This document shows positions 28,958 to 39,336 of a DNA stretch of 64,000 nt, one piece after another. This DNA comes from CAWATZ01 sp963784995 (lineage in GTDB: Bacteria; Planctomycetota; Planctomycetia; Gemmatales; Gemmataceae): the NCBI GenBank assembly GCA_963784995.1, contig CAWATZ010000002.1, positions 806,001 to 870,000 of the forward strand. The letters run 5' to 3'. Position numbers and translations under genes: made by a program. Numbering within the stretch: position 1 is the stretch's first letter; every line of letters begins with the position of its first letter. The notes beneath the pieces were generated by a model, which ran no database searches, was not told where the DNA came from, and was given only the letters and a program-made list of their open reading frames with translations.

Positions 28958-31900
28958 TCACGGCTCGGCTCGGAGAAAGCTTCCCCCTCCCGGGCGACGT
29001 CTCCTCCCGGGTGTCATCTTGCGCCGCAGCTCAAACCCCGTCAGGAACGCGATCACTCCAATGGCCCCGCAAACGCCCATCGCCGCCACCAGCGGCACCA
29101 GGCCCAGCTTGCCCAGCAGCAAGCCAACCAGCGCTCCCAGGCAGCCGCCCACCCCACAGCTGACGTAGCGCTGGGTGCCGACACCCGAGAACAGCCGGTT
29201 CTCTTCCAGCCCCTGAATGACGTAGAAGAACACGGGGGTCAGGAAGATGCCGAACAGCGTCACGCCCAGCATGCCCCAGAAGACCGCGATGCCCAGCGAC
29301 CGCCGCATCTCCGCTCCGGCGCCCGAGGCGACCATCAGCGGCACCACGCCGAAGATGAAGGCGAACGAGGTCATCAGGATCGGCCGCAGCCGCAGCCGGG
29401 ACGCTTCCTTGGTCGCCTCGAAGCACGAGCGGCCCTCGTGGTGCAGCTGCTTGGCGTACTCGACGATCAGGATGGCGTTCTTGCAGGCCAGTCCGACCAG
29501 CACGATCAGGCCGATCTGCACAAAGACGTTGACGTCCCGGTTGGTCCACAGCACGCCGGACACCGAGCAGAGCAAGCACATGGGCACCACCAGGATCACG
29601 GCCAGCGGCAGCGCCCAGCTCTCGTACAGGGCCGACAACGCCAGGAACACGCTCATGATGGCCAGCAGGAAGATATAGAAGGCCATGTTGCCGACTCGCT
29701 TCTGGAGGAACATCAGCTCGGTCCAGTCCGCCTTCATCGACAGCGGCAGCGAGTCGCTGGCGATCCGCTCGATGTCCTTGATGGCGTCGCCGCTGCTGTA
29801 GCCGGTGGCGATGTTGCCGTTCATCGCCGCGGCCCGGTACAGGTTGAAGCGCGTGATGGTCAGCGGACCGTTGATCTCCTTGAGGCGGACCAGCGTGCCC
29901 AGCGGCACCATCTGGCCCTGCTTGTTGCGCACCTTGTAGAAGTTGATGGCCTCCATGCGGTTGCGGTATCCGCCCTCGGCCTGGACGGTCACCTGCCAGT
30001 GCCGGCCAAACTCGTTGAAGCTGTTGACGTACAGCGAGCCGAGGTAAATGCCCAGCGTCTGATTGACGTCGTCCAGCGACACGCCCAGGGAGGCGACCTT
30101 GCTGCGGTCGATGTCCAGGTACAGCTGCGGCGTGTTGGAGCGGAACTGGGTGGCCACGCTGCTCAGGCCGGGCAACTGCTTGCGGAGCTTGCGAACCAGC
30201 TCGTCGGTGTGGTGCTGCAAGGCTTCCGGTCCCATGCCGCCGCGATCCTCGACGGCCAGCTTGAAGCCGCCCGCCGTCCCCAGGCCCGGGATCGGCGAGC
30301 CCCCGTACACCGTGACCTGGCAATCCTTGATTTTCGACCAGCCCGCGCGTAACTTCTTCATGAGGTCGTCGGCGTGCAGCCCCGGCTTTTGCCGGCTGTC
30401 GAACGGGTCCAGGACAATGAACATCGAGCCGAAGTTGGGACTGTTGGCTTGCAGCAGGAACGACAGGCCGGCGATGGCCACCACGTGCCGGACCCCCTTG
30501 GTCGCGCGGGCCACCTTGATGACCTCCTTGATCGCGGCCTTGGTCCGTTCCAGCGAGGCCGAGTCGGGCAGCTGGACGTTGACGATGAGCCGGCCCTGGT
30601 CCTGCTGCGGCAGGAAACCGGTCGGCGCCTTCTGGAACGTCCACCAGGTCAGCCCGATCAGGCCAACGTAGAGCAGCAGCACCAGCATGCTCAGACGCAT
30701 GCTCAGTCCCACGGTGCCACCGTAAACGCCGGCCATCATGTTGAAGGCACGGTTGAACGCCCGGAAGAACACGCTCAGGACGTAGTTTACCGGTCGGATG
30801 ATGAACCAGCCCAGCACGCCCCCAACCAGGCCGCCCGGAGCGAAATACCAGGCGCTGACGGACCAGGACAGCCGGCGGGCAATCTCCCGGGCCTCCTCGG
30901 GGTTGGCGGAGCCGGGCAGGCCCAGATACTGGAACAGGTAGCGCGGCCCCAGCTCGCAGGTGACAATGCCGCCCACCGCGATGAAGATCCACCAGGGCAG
31001 GGCCTCGCGCTGATGCTCGTGGCTCTTGCCGGCCGGGTCGGTCTTGAAGATCATGACCGCCCGCGACGGGGTCATGGTGACGGCGTTGATGGCCGAGATC
31101 ACCATGGACGTGGCGATGGTCACCGCGAACTGGCGGAAGAACTGGCCGGTGACGCCGCCAATGAAGGCACAGGGCACGAACACGGCACACAGCACCACGG
31201 TCACCGCGATGATCGGCCCGGTCACCTCTTCCATCGCCTTGATGGTGGCCGTGCGCGGATCGAGCCCCGTGGCGATCAGCCGCTCGACGTTTTCCAGCAC
31301 CACAATGGCGTCGTCCACCACGATGCCGATGGCCAGCACCAGGCCAAAGAGCGAGATGTTGTTCAGACTGAAGTTCAGCCAGGAGATGTTCCAGTGATCG
31401 CCGGCGGCGCCGAGCACGGCCATGACAGCGAAGGTGCCAATGATGGACACCGGCACGTCGATCATGGGCAGGATCATGGCCCGCCAGTCTTGCAGGAACA
31501 GCAGCACCACGGCACCGACCAGCACCACGGCCTCCAGCAGGGTGTGCAGCACGTCCTGGATCGACTCGCGGATGAACGGCGTGGTGTCGTAGGCCGTGTC
31601 GTATTCGACGCCATCGGGCCAGTTGGACTTGGCCTTCAGCTCTTCCATCTTGTCCCGGACGGCGTCGGCCACGTCCAGGGCGTTGGTGCCGGGCAGCTGG
31701 TAGAGGCTCAGGCCCACGGCGGGATAGCCGTCGAAGGTCATGGACTGGTTGTAGTTCTGCGCGCCCAGCTCGATGCGGGCCACGTCCTTGAGGCGGACGA
31801 TGCTGGCCGAGGGTCGGCCCGGCCCCCGGCCCAGGGTCTCGCCGCTGAGGATGCCGCTGCCCGCGGAGTTGGCGGCCGTGCCGCCGGCGACGGACAGGCC

Positions 31901-33024
31901 GGTCAGCGTCGCGCTCACGCTGGCCGAAGGAGGCGTGCCGATGGCCACGCTGCCGCCCGTGGTGTCGCCGCCGCTGGCCACGCTGCCGCCGCCGGCATTG
32001 GCGATGCCGTCAGTGCTGGCGCTGGCCGACAGTCCAGGCACGCCGGCGGACTCCTGACCCAGGGGAGGCCGGAGCGTGCTGATCAGGGAGGCATTGGGAC
32101 CCGTGCCGGGAGCCGGGGCGGCATTGGCGGCCGGGGTGGTTGGCAGGGGGAGGTTTGGCATCGGGCTCGTCGAGGGCCCCGCCGGCCTGCCGGCGCCCCT
32201 GGACTGTTGCTGGTCCGTCTCGAGCCGCTGGCGGCCGGCGTGACCACCCGGCCCTGATCGACCTTGACAATGATCTCGCCGAACTGCTCGGGGTCGGTGA
32301 GCCGGCCCAGGGTGGTGATCGGCAACTGGAAGGACTGTTCTCCGGTCGCCGGTGGTCGGCCAACCTGGCCGGCCGGCGCATCGAGGTTCTGGTTGCGGAT
32401 CGCCGTGGCCACGTCGATGGCTGTGAGATTCCGGGACGCCAGCTTCTGCGGGTCGAGCCAGGCCCGGACGCTGTAGTCGCGCTGGCCGAAGACGTTGATG
32501 TCCGAGACCCCCGGCACCCGGAGCAGCTCATCCTTGACGTTGATGGTGGCAAAGTTGCTCAGATAGATGTCGTCATAGCGGCCGTCCGGTGAGTAGAAGC
32601 TGACGATCATCAGCTGATCGGGTGTTTTCTTGCGGATGGTGATGCCCTGCTGCCGGACCTCGGTGGGCAGCTGGGGCATGGCCAGGGCGACGCGGTTCTG
32701 CACCATGACCAGGGCCGTCTTCAGATCGGTGCCGATGTCGAAGGTGGCCGTCAGCGAGTAGGTGCCGTCGTTGCTCATCTGCGAGGTCACGTACAGCACG
32801 TGCTCGATGCCATTGACCTGCTGCTCGATCGGGGCCGCCACCGTGTCCGCCACCACCTGGCTGCTGGCGCCGGGATAGCTGATCTGCACCACGATGCTCG
32901 GCGGCGTGATCCGGGGATACTGGGCCACCGGCAGGAACGCCAGGGCGATCCCGCCGATCAGCGTGATCAGCACCGACAGCACCGTGGCGAAGATCGGCCG
33001 ATCGATAAAAAACCGCGAGATCAT
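28958..33024 (-). CDS. RND-family multidrug efflux permease (HAE1/AcrB type), frameshifted in the N-terminal third
   Basis: About 1,355 residues. ATG 33024 (GGTGGGAG upstream) begins ISRFFIDRPIFATVLS. Features: LPVAQYPRITPPSI, double-Asp helix GIVVDDAIVVLENVERL (near 31310), VFLALSALYESWALP and GLACKNAILIVEYAKQ in the second bundle. The frame is good to about 32225 (VTPAASG). One missing base then moves reading to the frame giving ETDQQQSRGAG and a long Gly/Ala/Ser-rich segment (about 130 residues, to 31830) before SIVRLKDVARIE. The C-terminal region adds helices beyond AcrB (LGALVGLLLGKLGLV and GAIGVIAFLTGF). Paralogue of the permease at 25066; a tandem pair fed by one adaptor suggests a heteromeric or dual-specificity pump. 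Confidence 0.9.
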
Positions 33025-33090
33025 GGACACTCCCACCGAGGGATTGGGGCTCTCTTTCTCCCCTCTCCCTGCTTCGGGGCTGAGGGTGGG

Positions 33091-33232
33091 CCCTTACGAC
33101 CCCTGCCGGCTTGCCCGGCAGGTGAAGCAGGTCACCAGCTAGAAGGGAGGGAGAGAAAACAGTTGTTGCTCCGCACCTCTCTAGCTCTCGACCTCCTTCA
33201 CCTGCCGGGCAAGCCGGCAGGGGTCGTAAGGG
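33091..33232. repeat. Inverted repeat with perfect 37-bp arms between adaptor and permease
   Basis: Arms 33091-33127 and 33196-33232 (CCCTTACGACCCCTGCCGGC... and its complement) match perfectly. Each arm holds a smaller hairpin (GCCGGCTTGCCCGGC). The loop is 68 bases. It lies within the operon, so if transcribed it would form a large mRNA structure between adaptor and pump. Confidence 0.85.
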
Positions 33233-33246
33233 GTCGAAACAATCGA

Positions 33247-34500
33247 TCACCTGTCCTCGTCACTGCTCTTGATCACCGGCATCTGCACTCGATCCGGCTT
33301 GATGACCATCTTGGGCCGGACCTGCTGCAAGGCGCCGACAATGATCCAGTCGTCCGGCTGCAGTCCCTCCGTGATGACGCGCAGGCCGTCTTCCTGAAGG
33401 GAGCCGGTCTTGATGCGGCGATACTGGGCCTTGCCCTCCGAGTCCAGCACGTAGACGTACTTCAGTCCCTGATCGGAGGCGATGGCTCGATCAATGACCA
33501 GCAGGGCCTGGTGCGGCCGGCCGATCGTCATGCGGATGCGCACGAACATGCCGGGCGCCAGCAGCCGGGGCCCGGGCGGCGTGACCTTGCGCTCGGCCGC
33601 CAGGCCCACCAGCCAGGTCGGGCAGCAACCGCAGGCATGTCCCACGGTCGAGGCAACCTCCACTGGCTCACGCACCCGGGGATTGTCGAACAGGCCGCGC
33701 ACCGAGATACTGCCGGTGGTCGGATTGACCTGGTTGTTGTAGAAGTTGATCGTGCCCTGGTGGGGAAAGACGTCCTCGCCCTGCAAGCCCATCCGCACCA
33801 GGTTGTTGCCCTGGTTGATGGCCAACCGCACGCGCATCAGCGTCGGCTCGTCCATGTCGAAGTAGGCATACATAGGATTGAGAGAGACCACCGTGGTCAG
33901 CAGCGTCTGGTCCTGGTTGACCATGTTGCCGGCCGTCAGGTAATAGCGGCTGACCTGGCCGCTGATGGGCGACGCGACCTTGCAGAAATCGAGGTTGAGC
34001 CGGTAAATCTTGGTGCTTTCCTCGTAGGCATTGAGCCGGGCGATGGCCTCGTCCACCAGGGCCTGGTCCTGATCGATCTGCTGCTGGCTGACGCCGCCGC
34101 TCACCGCGCGGGCCACGGCCTGGTCGCGCGCCAGGTTGGTCCGCGCCACCCGCAGCGACGCCTTGTTGAGTTCCACCTGAGCGAGGGCCTGGCCCAGCTG
34201 CGCCTGGTAGGGGCGCGGGTCGATCTCGCACAGCAGGTCGCCCTCCTTGACCTCGGCCCCCTCCTTGAACGGCGTCCGGATCAGAAAGCCTGTGGCCCGC
34301 GCGCGGACGTCCACTGCCTGGACCGCATCGGTCCGGCCCGTGAAATCCACGAAGTCGGTGACCTCACGCTCCACCGGCTTGCTGACCGGGATCACTGGTG
34401 TATCGGTGGAGATCACCTGAGTTTTCTTCGGATTGCAGCCAGCGAGTCCCGCCAGCAGCAAACCGACGCAGCAGATGCCAGAGAGAGATCGGCGAGTCAT
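33247..34500 (-). CDS. RND efflux periplasmic adaptor, lipoprotein (AcrA/MexA type)
   Basis: 417 residues. Lipoprotein signal (CCVGLLLAGLAGCNPKK, lipobox Cys near residue 22), then the adaptor order: barrel strand (VDFTGRTDAVQAVDVRARATG), lipoyl half (IRTPFKEGAEVKEGDLLCEIDPRPYQAQL), alpha-hairpin (about 95-165), second lipoyl half (CKVASPISGQVSRYYLTAGNMV), beta-barrel and membrane-proximal domain. It carries the substrate-export complex across the periplasm with the two permeases downstream. Odd feature: after SISVRGLFDNPRV there is an insert of about 30 residues with four Cys-rich positions (GHACGCCPTWLVG) before LLAPGMFVRIRM, where homologues have a short loop. First gene of the operon. Confidence 0.9.
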   Translation of the reverse strand: MTRRSLSGICCVGLLLAGLAGCNPKKTQVISTDTPVIPVSKPVEREVTDFVDFTGRTDAVQAVDVRARATGFLIRTPFKEGAEVKEGDLLCEIDPRPYQAQLGQALAQVELNKASLRVARTNLARDQAVARAVSGGVSQQQIDQDQALVDEAIARLNAYEESTKIYRLNLDFCKVASPISGQVSRYYLTAGNMVNQDQTLLTTVVSLNPMYAYFDMDEPTLMRVRLAINQGNNLVRMGLQGEDVFPHQGTINFYNNQVNPTTGSISVRGLFDNPRVREPVEVASTVGHACGCCPTWLVGLAAERKVTPPGPRLLAPGMFVRIRMTIGRPHQALLVIDRAIASDQGLKYVYVLDSEGKAQYRRIKTGSLQEDGLRVITEGLQPDDWIIVGALQQVRPKMVIKPDRVQMPVIKSSDEDR

Positions 34501-34664
34501 TGCGTGGCGACCCTTTCAAGGAAGGAACAAGGAAGGAAGGCTTCCGGCCCTGAAAGGGATTGGCGGCCAGAGAGGAAAACCTTACAGGACGTGACAGGTT
34601 TTTCTCGAACGTGCTTGGTTGCGCGTCGCGGTTATTGCAGCTGTGGCAAGGAAGGTCCGCGCTT
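34501..34664. other. Upstream region of the efflux operon
   Basis: 164 bases between the start of the adaptor gene and a palindromic repeat cluster. The minus-strand promoter of the efflux operon should lie here. No operator-like symmetric site was found with confidence, and no regulator gene is adjacent. Confidence 0.35.
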
Positions 34665-34864
34665 GCCCCCAGGGCGATGCCCTGGGCTATCGTGTTGTGC
34701 CCCTTCGGGGCGAAAGACAAGGTTTTCCGCCCCGAAGGGGCGCAACACGATAGCCCAGGGCATCGCCCTGGGTGGCAGGGGCCCCTGACTGTTGCGCCCC
34801 TTCGGGGCGGTTGGCTTCCGCCCCGAAGGGGCGCAACAGGATAGCCCAGGGCATCGCCCTGGGT
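34665..34864. repeat. Palindromic repeat cluster (TTGCGCCCCTTCGGGGCG family), three units
   Basis: Unit 1 (about 34668-34722) and its inverted copy (34723-34772) are built of CCCAGGGCGATGCCCTGGG and GTGCCCCTTCGGGGCGAAA blocks; a third partial unit fills 34789-34863. Same family as 19138-19306, where the first block reads CCTGGGGCGTTGCCCCAGG. The two blocks are therefore linked in a mobile or amplified unit with one conserved and one variable palindrome. Confidence 0.85.
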
Positions 34865-34929
34865 GGGCGGCGAACCGGTCTTTTTCTTGCTGAGAGCAAT
34901 AAACAAAATGAGTCACCCGCACAAGCGGC

Positions 34930-35857
34930 TCAATAATTCGTGGGCGGCGGCTGCCCATCGCTGACGTTGCAAAGCAAGGCCAGGACCATCGGGTCGATGG
35001 TCTTGGAGATGCGTGTGGCCGTGGCCGTCGCCGAAGACGAAGTTCACGACCGCGGGGTGATAGCTGCCGAAGCCGACGGTGGCGTCGTGGATGTCCTGGG
35101 AGATGCCGTAATTGGGGCCGCCGGAGCGACTGGAGCAGACCCAGTAGTCGCCGTTGTAGATCGAACAGTCCAGCTGGCCCCAGCCGAATTTGCCGAACTG
35201 CACGTGTTTCTCGCCGGCGAAGATGGTATTGCTCAGGCCGTCGGTAATGTCGGTGAGCCGCACGGCAGGCAGCGGGCGGAGACCAAGGTCCAGCTGGCTG
35301 CGAAAGGCGCCGTTGACCTGGCCAACGCAATCGACCCCATCGCAGTTATCGGTGCCGGTGCAGACGCCATAATCTCCCAGGGCCCCGGGCGTTTGCACCC
35401 CCGGCGGAGGATCGTCGAACACGTCGCCCGCCAGGCTGAAGCGAGGATCGGTGAGCATGGTCCGGCGGGAGGGACAGAAATAGATCGGCACCGGGGTCAG
35501 CCGGGCGGAGTCCGTCTGGTCGTAATAACTCGCATTCAGGTCCCATTGCTGGAAGAGGATTGTCTGTTCCAGGTAGGGGAGAATCAGCACGGCCCAGGAG
35601 GCATGCACGTCGCTGATCCGGCTGGGGGGGAGCTTGCCGTTGGCGTTTTCGTACAAGCGGATGGCCAGTCCAATCTGCTTGAGGTTGTTCATGCAGGAGG
35701 CCCGGCTGCCAGCCTCGCGGGCGTTCTGGACGGCGGGCAGGAGCAGACCCATGAGGATGGCGATGATGGCGATGACCACCAGCAGCTCCACCAGGGTGAA
35801 GCCAGGCCGGCCCTGGTACACGTGCGGTTGCGACGCCCTTCGCCTGAGTGCGGTCAT
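34930..35857 (-). CDS. DUF1559 domain protein with type II prepilin-like N-terminus, frameshifted near the 3' end
   Basis: About 308 residues. Class III/type IV prepilin signal ([33 protein letters not shown]) followed by the DUF1559 domain ([67 protein letters not shown]). Planctomycete genomes hold many such pseudopilin-like proteins of unknown role. Near 35015-35026 one base is off; the restored frame ends [27 protein letters not shown] at the TGA at 34930. AAGGAGAC precedes ATG 35857. That ATG overlaps the stop of the upstream gene (ATGA), so the two are translationally coupled. Confidence 0.85.
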
Positions 35858-37018
35858 GGTGTCTCCTTCGGTGTCGGCTCGCCCAGTGGGCTCTCTTGAA
35901 TCATGTCACGTGGGATCTGAAAGCGGAACGTGCCCTTCAGGCCGAAGACCGCAGCCGGCAGCTCCAGACGGAGGGACTCGGGCTTGCCGGAAGGGGGCGG
36001 GTAGATCAGCACTTCCTTCACCTGGTAGCCTGGCGTCAGGAAATTCTTGTCGCCCCGGCCCACGATCTGGAGGGGGCCAGGGTCAAAGGCTTCCTGGGTG
36101 TACGTCTCCCCCGTGTTGTCGGTCAGGGTCGGAGGGTGCTTGCTGGGCGAATCCTTTCGATTGGACCAGGGGTCGTAGGTGAACTGGCGATAGAGCGCGC
36201 CCTCGTAGGAAACCCGCAGCGTGATGATCAGATGCTTGTCCCTGGAGCAGGTCGGCTTGGCCTCTTTCTGTTTACTGTCCTGCATGGGGACGCCGCCGAC
36301 CTGGACGGAGAGGATTTCGACGCGCAGATCGTTTTGCCGCAAGGCCGACTTGCTGGCATCGACCCAGTCGCCGGCCCTGTAAGACTCATTGGCCACCATC
36401 CCGGCCTTGCCGATGGGGATGGTCACGGGCCGAGGCGGCGGCTCGCTCAGGCGGGGCCAGCGGCCCACGAACAGCAATGCGGCCAGGCACAGGCCGGCCA
36501 CGACCAGGGGAAGGGTCACGCTGGTCTGTCTCCACAAACCCGGCAACAGACCTCCCCCCAGGGCCAGCACCAGCCCCAGGGCGCTCAGCGGTTTGGCCAG
36601 CACGGCCAGAGTGGGGATGGCGGCCATCAGCAGCGCCAGCGAGAAGGCGCACAGGGCACCCGCCGTCTGGGGGTCCACGCGCTTCAGCAGCCGGCCGGTG
36701 GAGGCCGCCGGTACGGAAGCCGGTTCCTCCTCTTCCGGCTCCTCGACCTCGGTGGGCGGCACCGGGGACGCTTCCTTCGGGACCGGTTCCTCTTGAATGG
36801 CCGTCTCTTTGTCTGCTGAAGATTGCTTTGCTTTCTTGACCCGGCGCAGGCGGGTCGCCGTCCTCCGGTTCAGCCTCGGCAGGTTCCGGGGCCGTCTTCT
36901 TCAGGTCAGCGGGAGTGACCCGGTTGCGGCAGCGGGGGCAGACCGCCCCCTTGCCGGGCAGGAAGTCGTTCAAGCCCAGCAGATCGCCACAGTGCGGACA
37001 TTCAACGGTGATGGCCAT
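35854..37018 (-). CDS. Zinc-ribbon membrane protein of unknown function, frameshifted
   Basis: About 388 residues from ATG 37018. An N-terminal zinc ribbon ([15 protein letters not shown]...[11 protein letters not shown], two CxxC pairs), an acidic/Lys-rich linker, then three hydrophobic helices ([51 protein letters not shown]; about 150-225) and an extracytoplasmic C-terminal beta domain ([51 protein letters not shown]). One base is off near 36840-36855; restored reading passes from EPEDGDPP to [14 protein letters not shown]. Its TGA overlaps the start of the DUF1559 gene. The zinc ribbon and helices recall planctomycete MJ0042-type proteins. Confidence 0.72.
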
Positions 37019-37147
37019 TCGGACGCGCCGGGAGAGAAACAGGAGCGAACCGCTGTCAAACAACAAACCTCGAGGAAACTCAAGTTACCACTCCAAGGAG
37101 AGCGCTGGCAAGGATTTTTCCGAAAATGCCGGGGTCCGGAAACTCGT

Positions 37148-37877
37148 TCAGCGGCCTGTCATCCGGGCCAGCTGGCAGAGCAAGGCGGGATTGCGCCGCA
37201 ACGGTGCGTCGCCGACGTTGACCCACCGGACCGTGCCCTCCCGATCGATGAGAAACGTGCCGTGGCGGAGGAGGTCCCCCCGGAACACCTGGTAGCCACG
37301 TGCCACCTTGTTTTCCGGGTCCGAAAGGACCGGAAAGCCGAACGGGCCGTATTCCTCGTACCGTTGCCGGGTCCGCTCGGGAGGGTCGGCTGCTGAGGGC
37401 GACCACCTGCGCACCCACCTCGCGGAAGAGCGGCAGGTCCCTGTTGACGTCAAAGAGCTGCCGGACGCAATGATCGCAGGAGTAGCCATAGTAGAAGATC
37501 AGCACCACCGGACCGTCGGCCCGCAAGCCCTTGAGGCTCCATACCTTGCCGTCAGGGTCGGTGAGTGCAAAGTCCGGTGCCAGCCGGCCGAGCAGCGGGT
37601 GGTGATGGCTGGGGATCAGATCCGGCACGTCGAGGACCTGCTGGAGCGAGCCGGCCGGGGAGGGGACCGCGTTTCCGGGCAGATACTCGCGCGCGATCCG
37701 AGCCAGGCCATCTTCCTTGGGAATCGGAATGGGCTGATCCGGGGCCGTCCGTCCCAGAAGCAGACCGAGCCCGGCCAGCAGGAGCAGCAGCAAGGCAATC
37801 CCGGTCAAACCCATCGAGAAGCGGCGGCCGGGCGGCGAACGGGTGGGCAGCGCGGGTGGCTGGAGCGTCTCGTCCAT
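37148..37877 (-). CDS. Membrane-anchored redoxin (AhpC/TSA, thioredoxin fold), frameshifted
   Basis: About 242 residues. One N-terminal membrane helix (IALLLLLLAGLGLLLG), then an AhpC/TSA-type thioredoxin fold: LGRLAPDFALTDPDGKVWSLKGL, the redox motif GYSCDHCVRQL (CxxC, about residue 145), REVGAQVVALSS, FPVLSDPENKVARGYQVF and GTFLIDREGTVRWVNVGD. One base is off near 37392, between VVALSS and ADPPERTRQRYEEYG; the restored stop is at 37148. It probably reduces or oxidises thiols in the periplasm. Start ATG 37877 lies 5 bases after the stop of the DUF1559 gene, so they form an operon. Confidence 0.82.
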
Positions 37878-37882
37878 GGGAT

Positions 37883-38701
37883 TCAGGGAACCTGAAGGGG
37901 CGTGGTGTTCTGCCAGTTCCAGACCGACTGGTTGGCCGTGAGCCAGCCATTGTCGATCACGCGCACGTGGCCGTCCGCCAGCAGTACCCCGTTGCCGGCC
38001 GGATGGGGCGAGCCGAAGGACTTGTCAAACTGTCCCGCGGGGACCTGGCTGTCCGGGATGCTCTGGGCGTTGAGCGGCTGGATGCAGTCGTACCAGGGCG
38101 TCGGACCGTTGGGGTAGTCCTGCGGATTGCAGGCGAGGTGCCCCACCATGGCCGTGTTGGAGGAACCGCTGGCGTTGCTGATGGCCGTCAGGGAAACGCC
38201 CACCGGGGCACCATAGAGGACGGCGGTGCTTTGCTGCACGTAGTTGTAATCGGCGAGCCCATTGCCGCGAATGCCGCGACTGGGACAGAGCAAGAGTTTG
38301 ATCAGCACGTTGCCGTTGTTGACGGCGATGAGCGACCCGGTCCCGCCGGCGTTGCCGTTCTCGCCGTTTCCCTGGAGAGTCCCGTTGCCGCCGCCGGTCA
38401 CCGTCTGCACCTCGTTTTGCTGTTCCAGGTAGGGCAGCGTTTGCAGGATCCAGCAGGTGTTCGGATACGGATACGGCGGAGCGGTCGCGGAGTTGTCGCT
38501 CTCAAAGTACCCGAAGACGCTGTGGAAGTTGTGGCAGCCGATGCCGAGCTGCTTGAGGTTGTTCTGGCACTGGGCCAGGCTGGCCGCCTCGCGGACCTTC
38601 TGGACCGCCGGCAGCAGCAGACCAATCAAGATGGCGATGATGGCAATGACTACCAGCAATTCGATCAGCGTGAAGGCCAGGCGGGAGGAGGTCCGGTTCA
38701 T
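37883..38701 (-). CDS. DUF1559 domain protein with type II prepilin-like N-terminus
   Basis: 272 residues, intact. Prepilin-like signal ([33 protein letters not shown]), DUF1559 core ([54 protein letters not shown]) and the C-terminal [19 protein letters not shown] Gly/Asn-rich loop ([18 protein letters not shown], about residue 100) is unusual. AAGGAGACACTA precedes ATG 38701, and an inverted TTAGTC/GACTAA pair lies near 38746-38759 in the promoter region. First gene of a cluster with redoxin, zinc-ribbon protein and the second DUF1559 gene. Confidence 0.9.
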   Translation of the reverse strand: MNRTSSRLAFTLIELLVVIAIIAILIGLLLPAVQKVREAASLAQCQNNLKQLGIGCHNFHSVFGYFESDNSATAPPYPYPNTCWILQTLPYLEQQNEVQTVTGGGNGTLQGNGENGNAGGTGSLIAVNNGNVLIKLLLCPSRGIRGNGLADYNYVQQSTAVLYGAPVGVSLTAISNASGSSNTAMVGHLACNPQDYPNGPTPWYDCIQPLNAQSIPDSQVPAGQFDKSFGSPHPAGNGVLLADGHVRVIDNGWLTANQSVWNWQNTTPLQVP

Positions 38702-39336
38702 TAGTGTCTCCTTGAGCCGAACAATAGTTTTGACGAATCGATTTTCTTAGTCTCGACTAATATGGCGACCCAGGTAACACTAACAGACTCCGTTGTGGTT
38801 GTCCAGTGTCATTCCTGATTTTTTCGACAGCACCAGGCCCGCAGGGATGGTCAGGCCAGGGGTCTGCCTGCCCTGCTTGCCAAAGTTGCTCTGATGGCCG
38901 AGAGGCCCGAAGGGGACTGTCAGCGACGGACGAGTGCCAGGGGGTGGCATTTTCCTGCCTGCCTTGTATGATCGAATTGAAGGCCATCAGCCAGACCGAG
39001 TCAAGGTTCGCTGCCGTACCGATCGTGCTTGTTGGCATGGTCCTTACGATCGTAACGAGCCCTACAACCGGACTTCTTGGCTCAAAGCGTTTTCTGCTCT
39101 TTCACCAACGGACTCCGTCATGGCAGACTGAGTCTGTTGGGCAGTCGCGAGGAGATCTTTTTCCTGCCTGCGGTTCGACCGCTTGTGGCAGATTGACCCC
39201 TCCGACCTTCGTCTGAGAACTCGTTGCATCTTACGGCTGGACCGTTCATCACAAGGATCTTCCTGTACGAAGCTCCACCGGAGGACTCTCGCGCCTGGCC
39301 AGCGACGTTACACGCTCTTGAATGAGGAACACCCTG
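38702..39336. other. Non-coding region upstream of the IS110-type transposase; candidate left end and bridge-RNA locus
   Basis: 635 bases with no supported gene. The left part holds the promoter of the DUF1559 gene (minus). The right part, up to the transposase start, is long for a promoter alone. IS110-group elements encode a structured guide (bridge) RNA in the non-coding end before the transposase gene, so this is where one would be expected. Small hairpins are visible (CAGACTGAGTCTG at about 39124-39136). The element boundary could not be fixed because IS110 elements usually lack terminal inverted repeats. Function is inference only. Confidence 0.35.

Noticed and set aside
19138..34864. 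Regularly repeated palindromes as a CRISPR array
   Set aside because: Units are few, variable in spacing, and arranged as inverted pairs and not direct repeats with unique spacers; no cas genes are present.
38702..39336. A tRNA or small protein gene in the region before the IS110-type gene
   Set aside because: A GGTTCGA-like string near 39172 suggested a tRNA arm, but no cloverleaf could be formed and no open frame has a start with a ribosome site.
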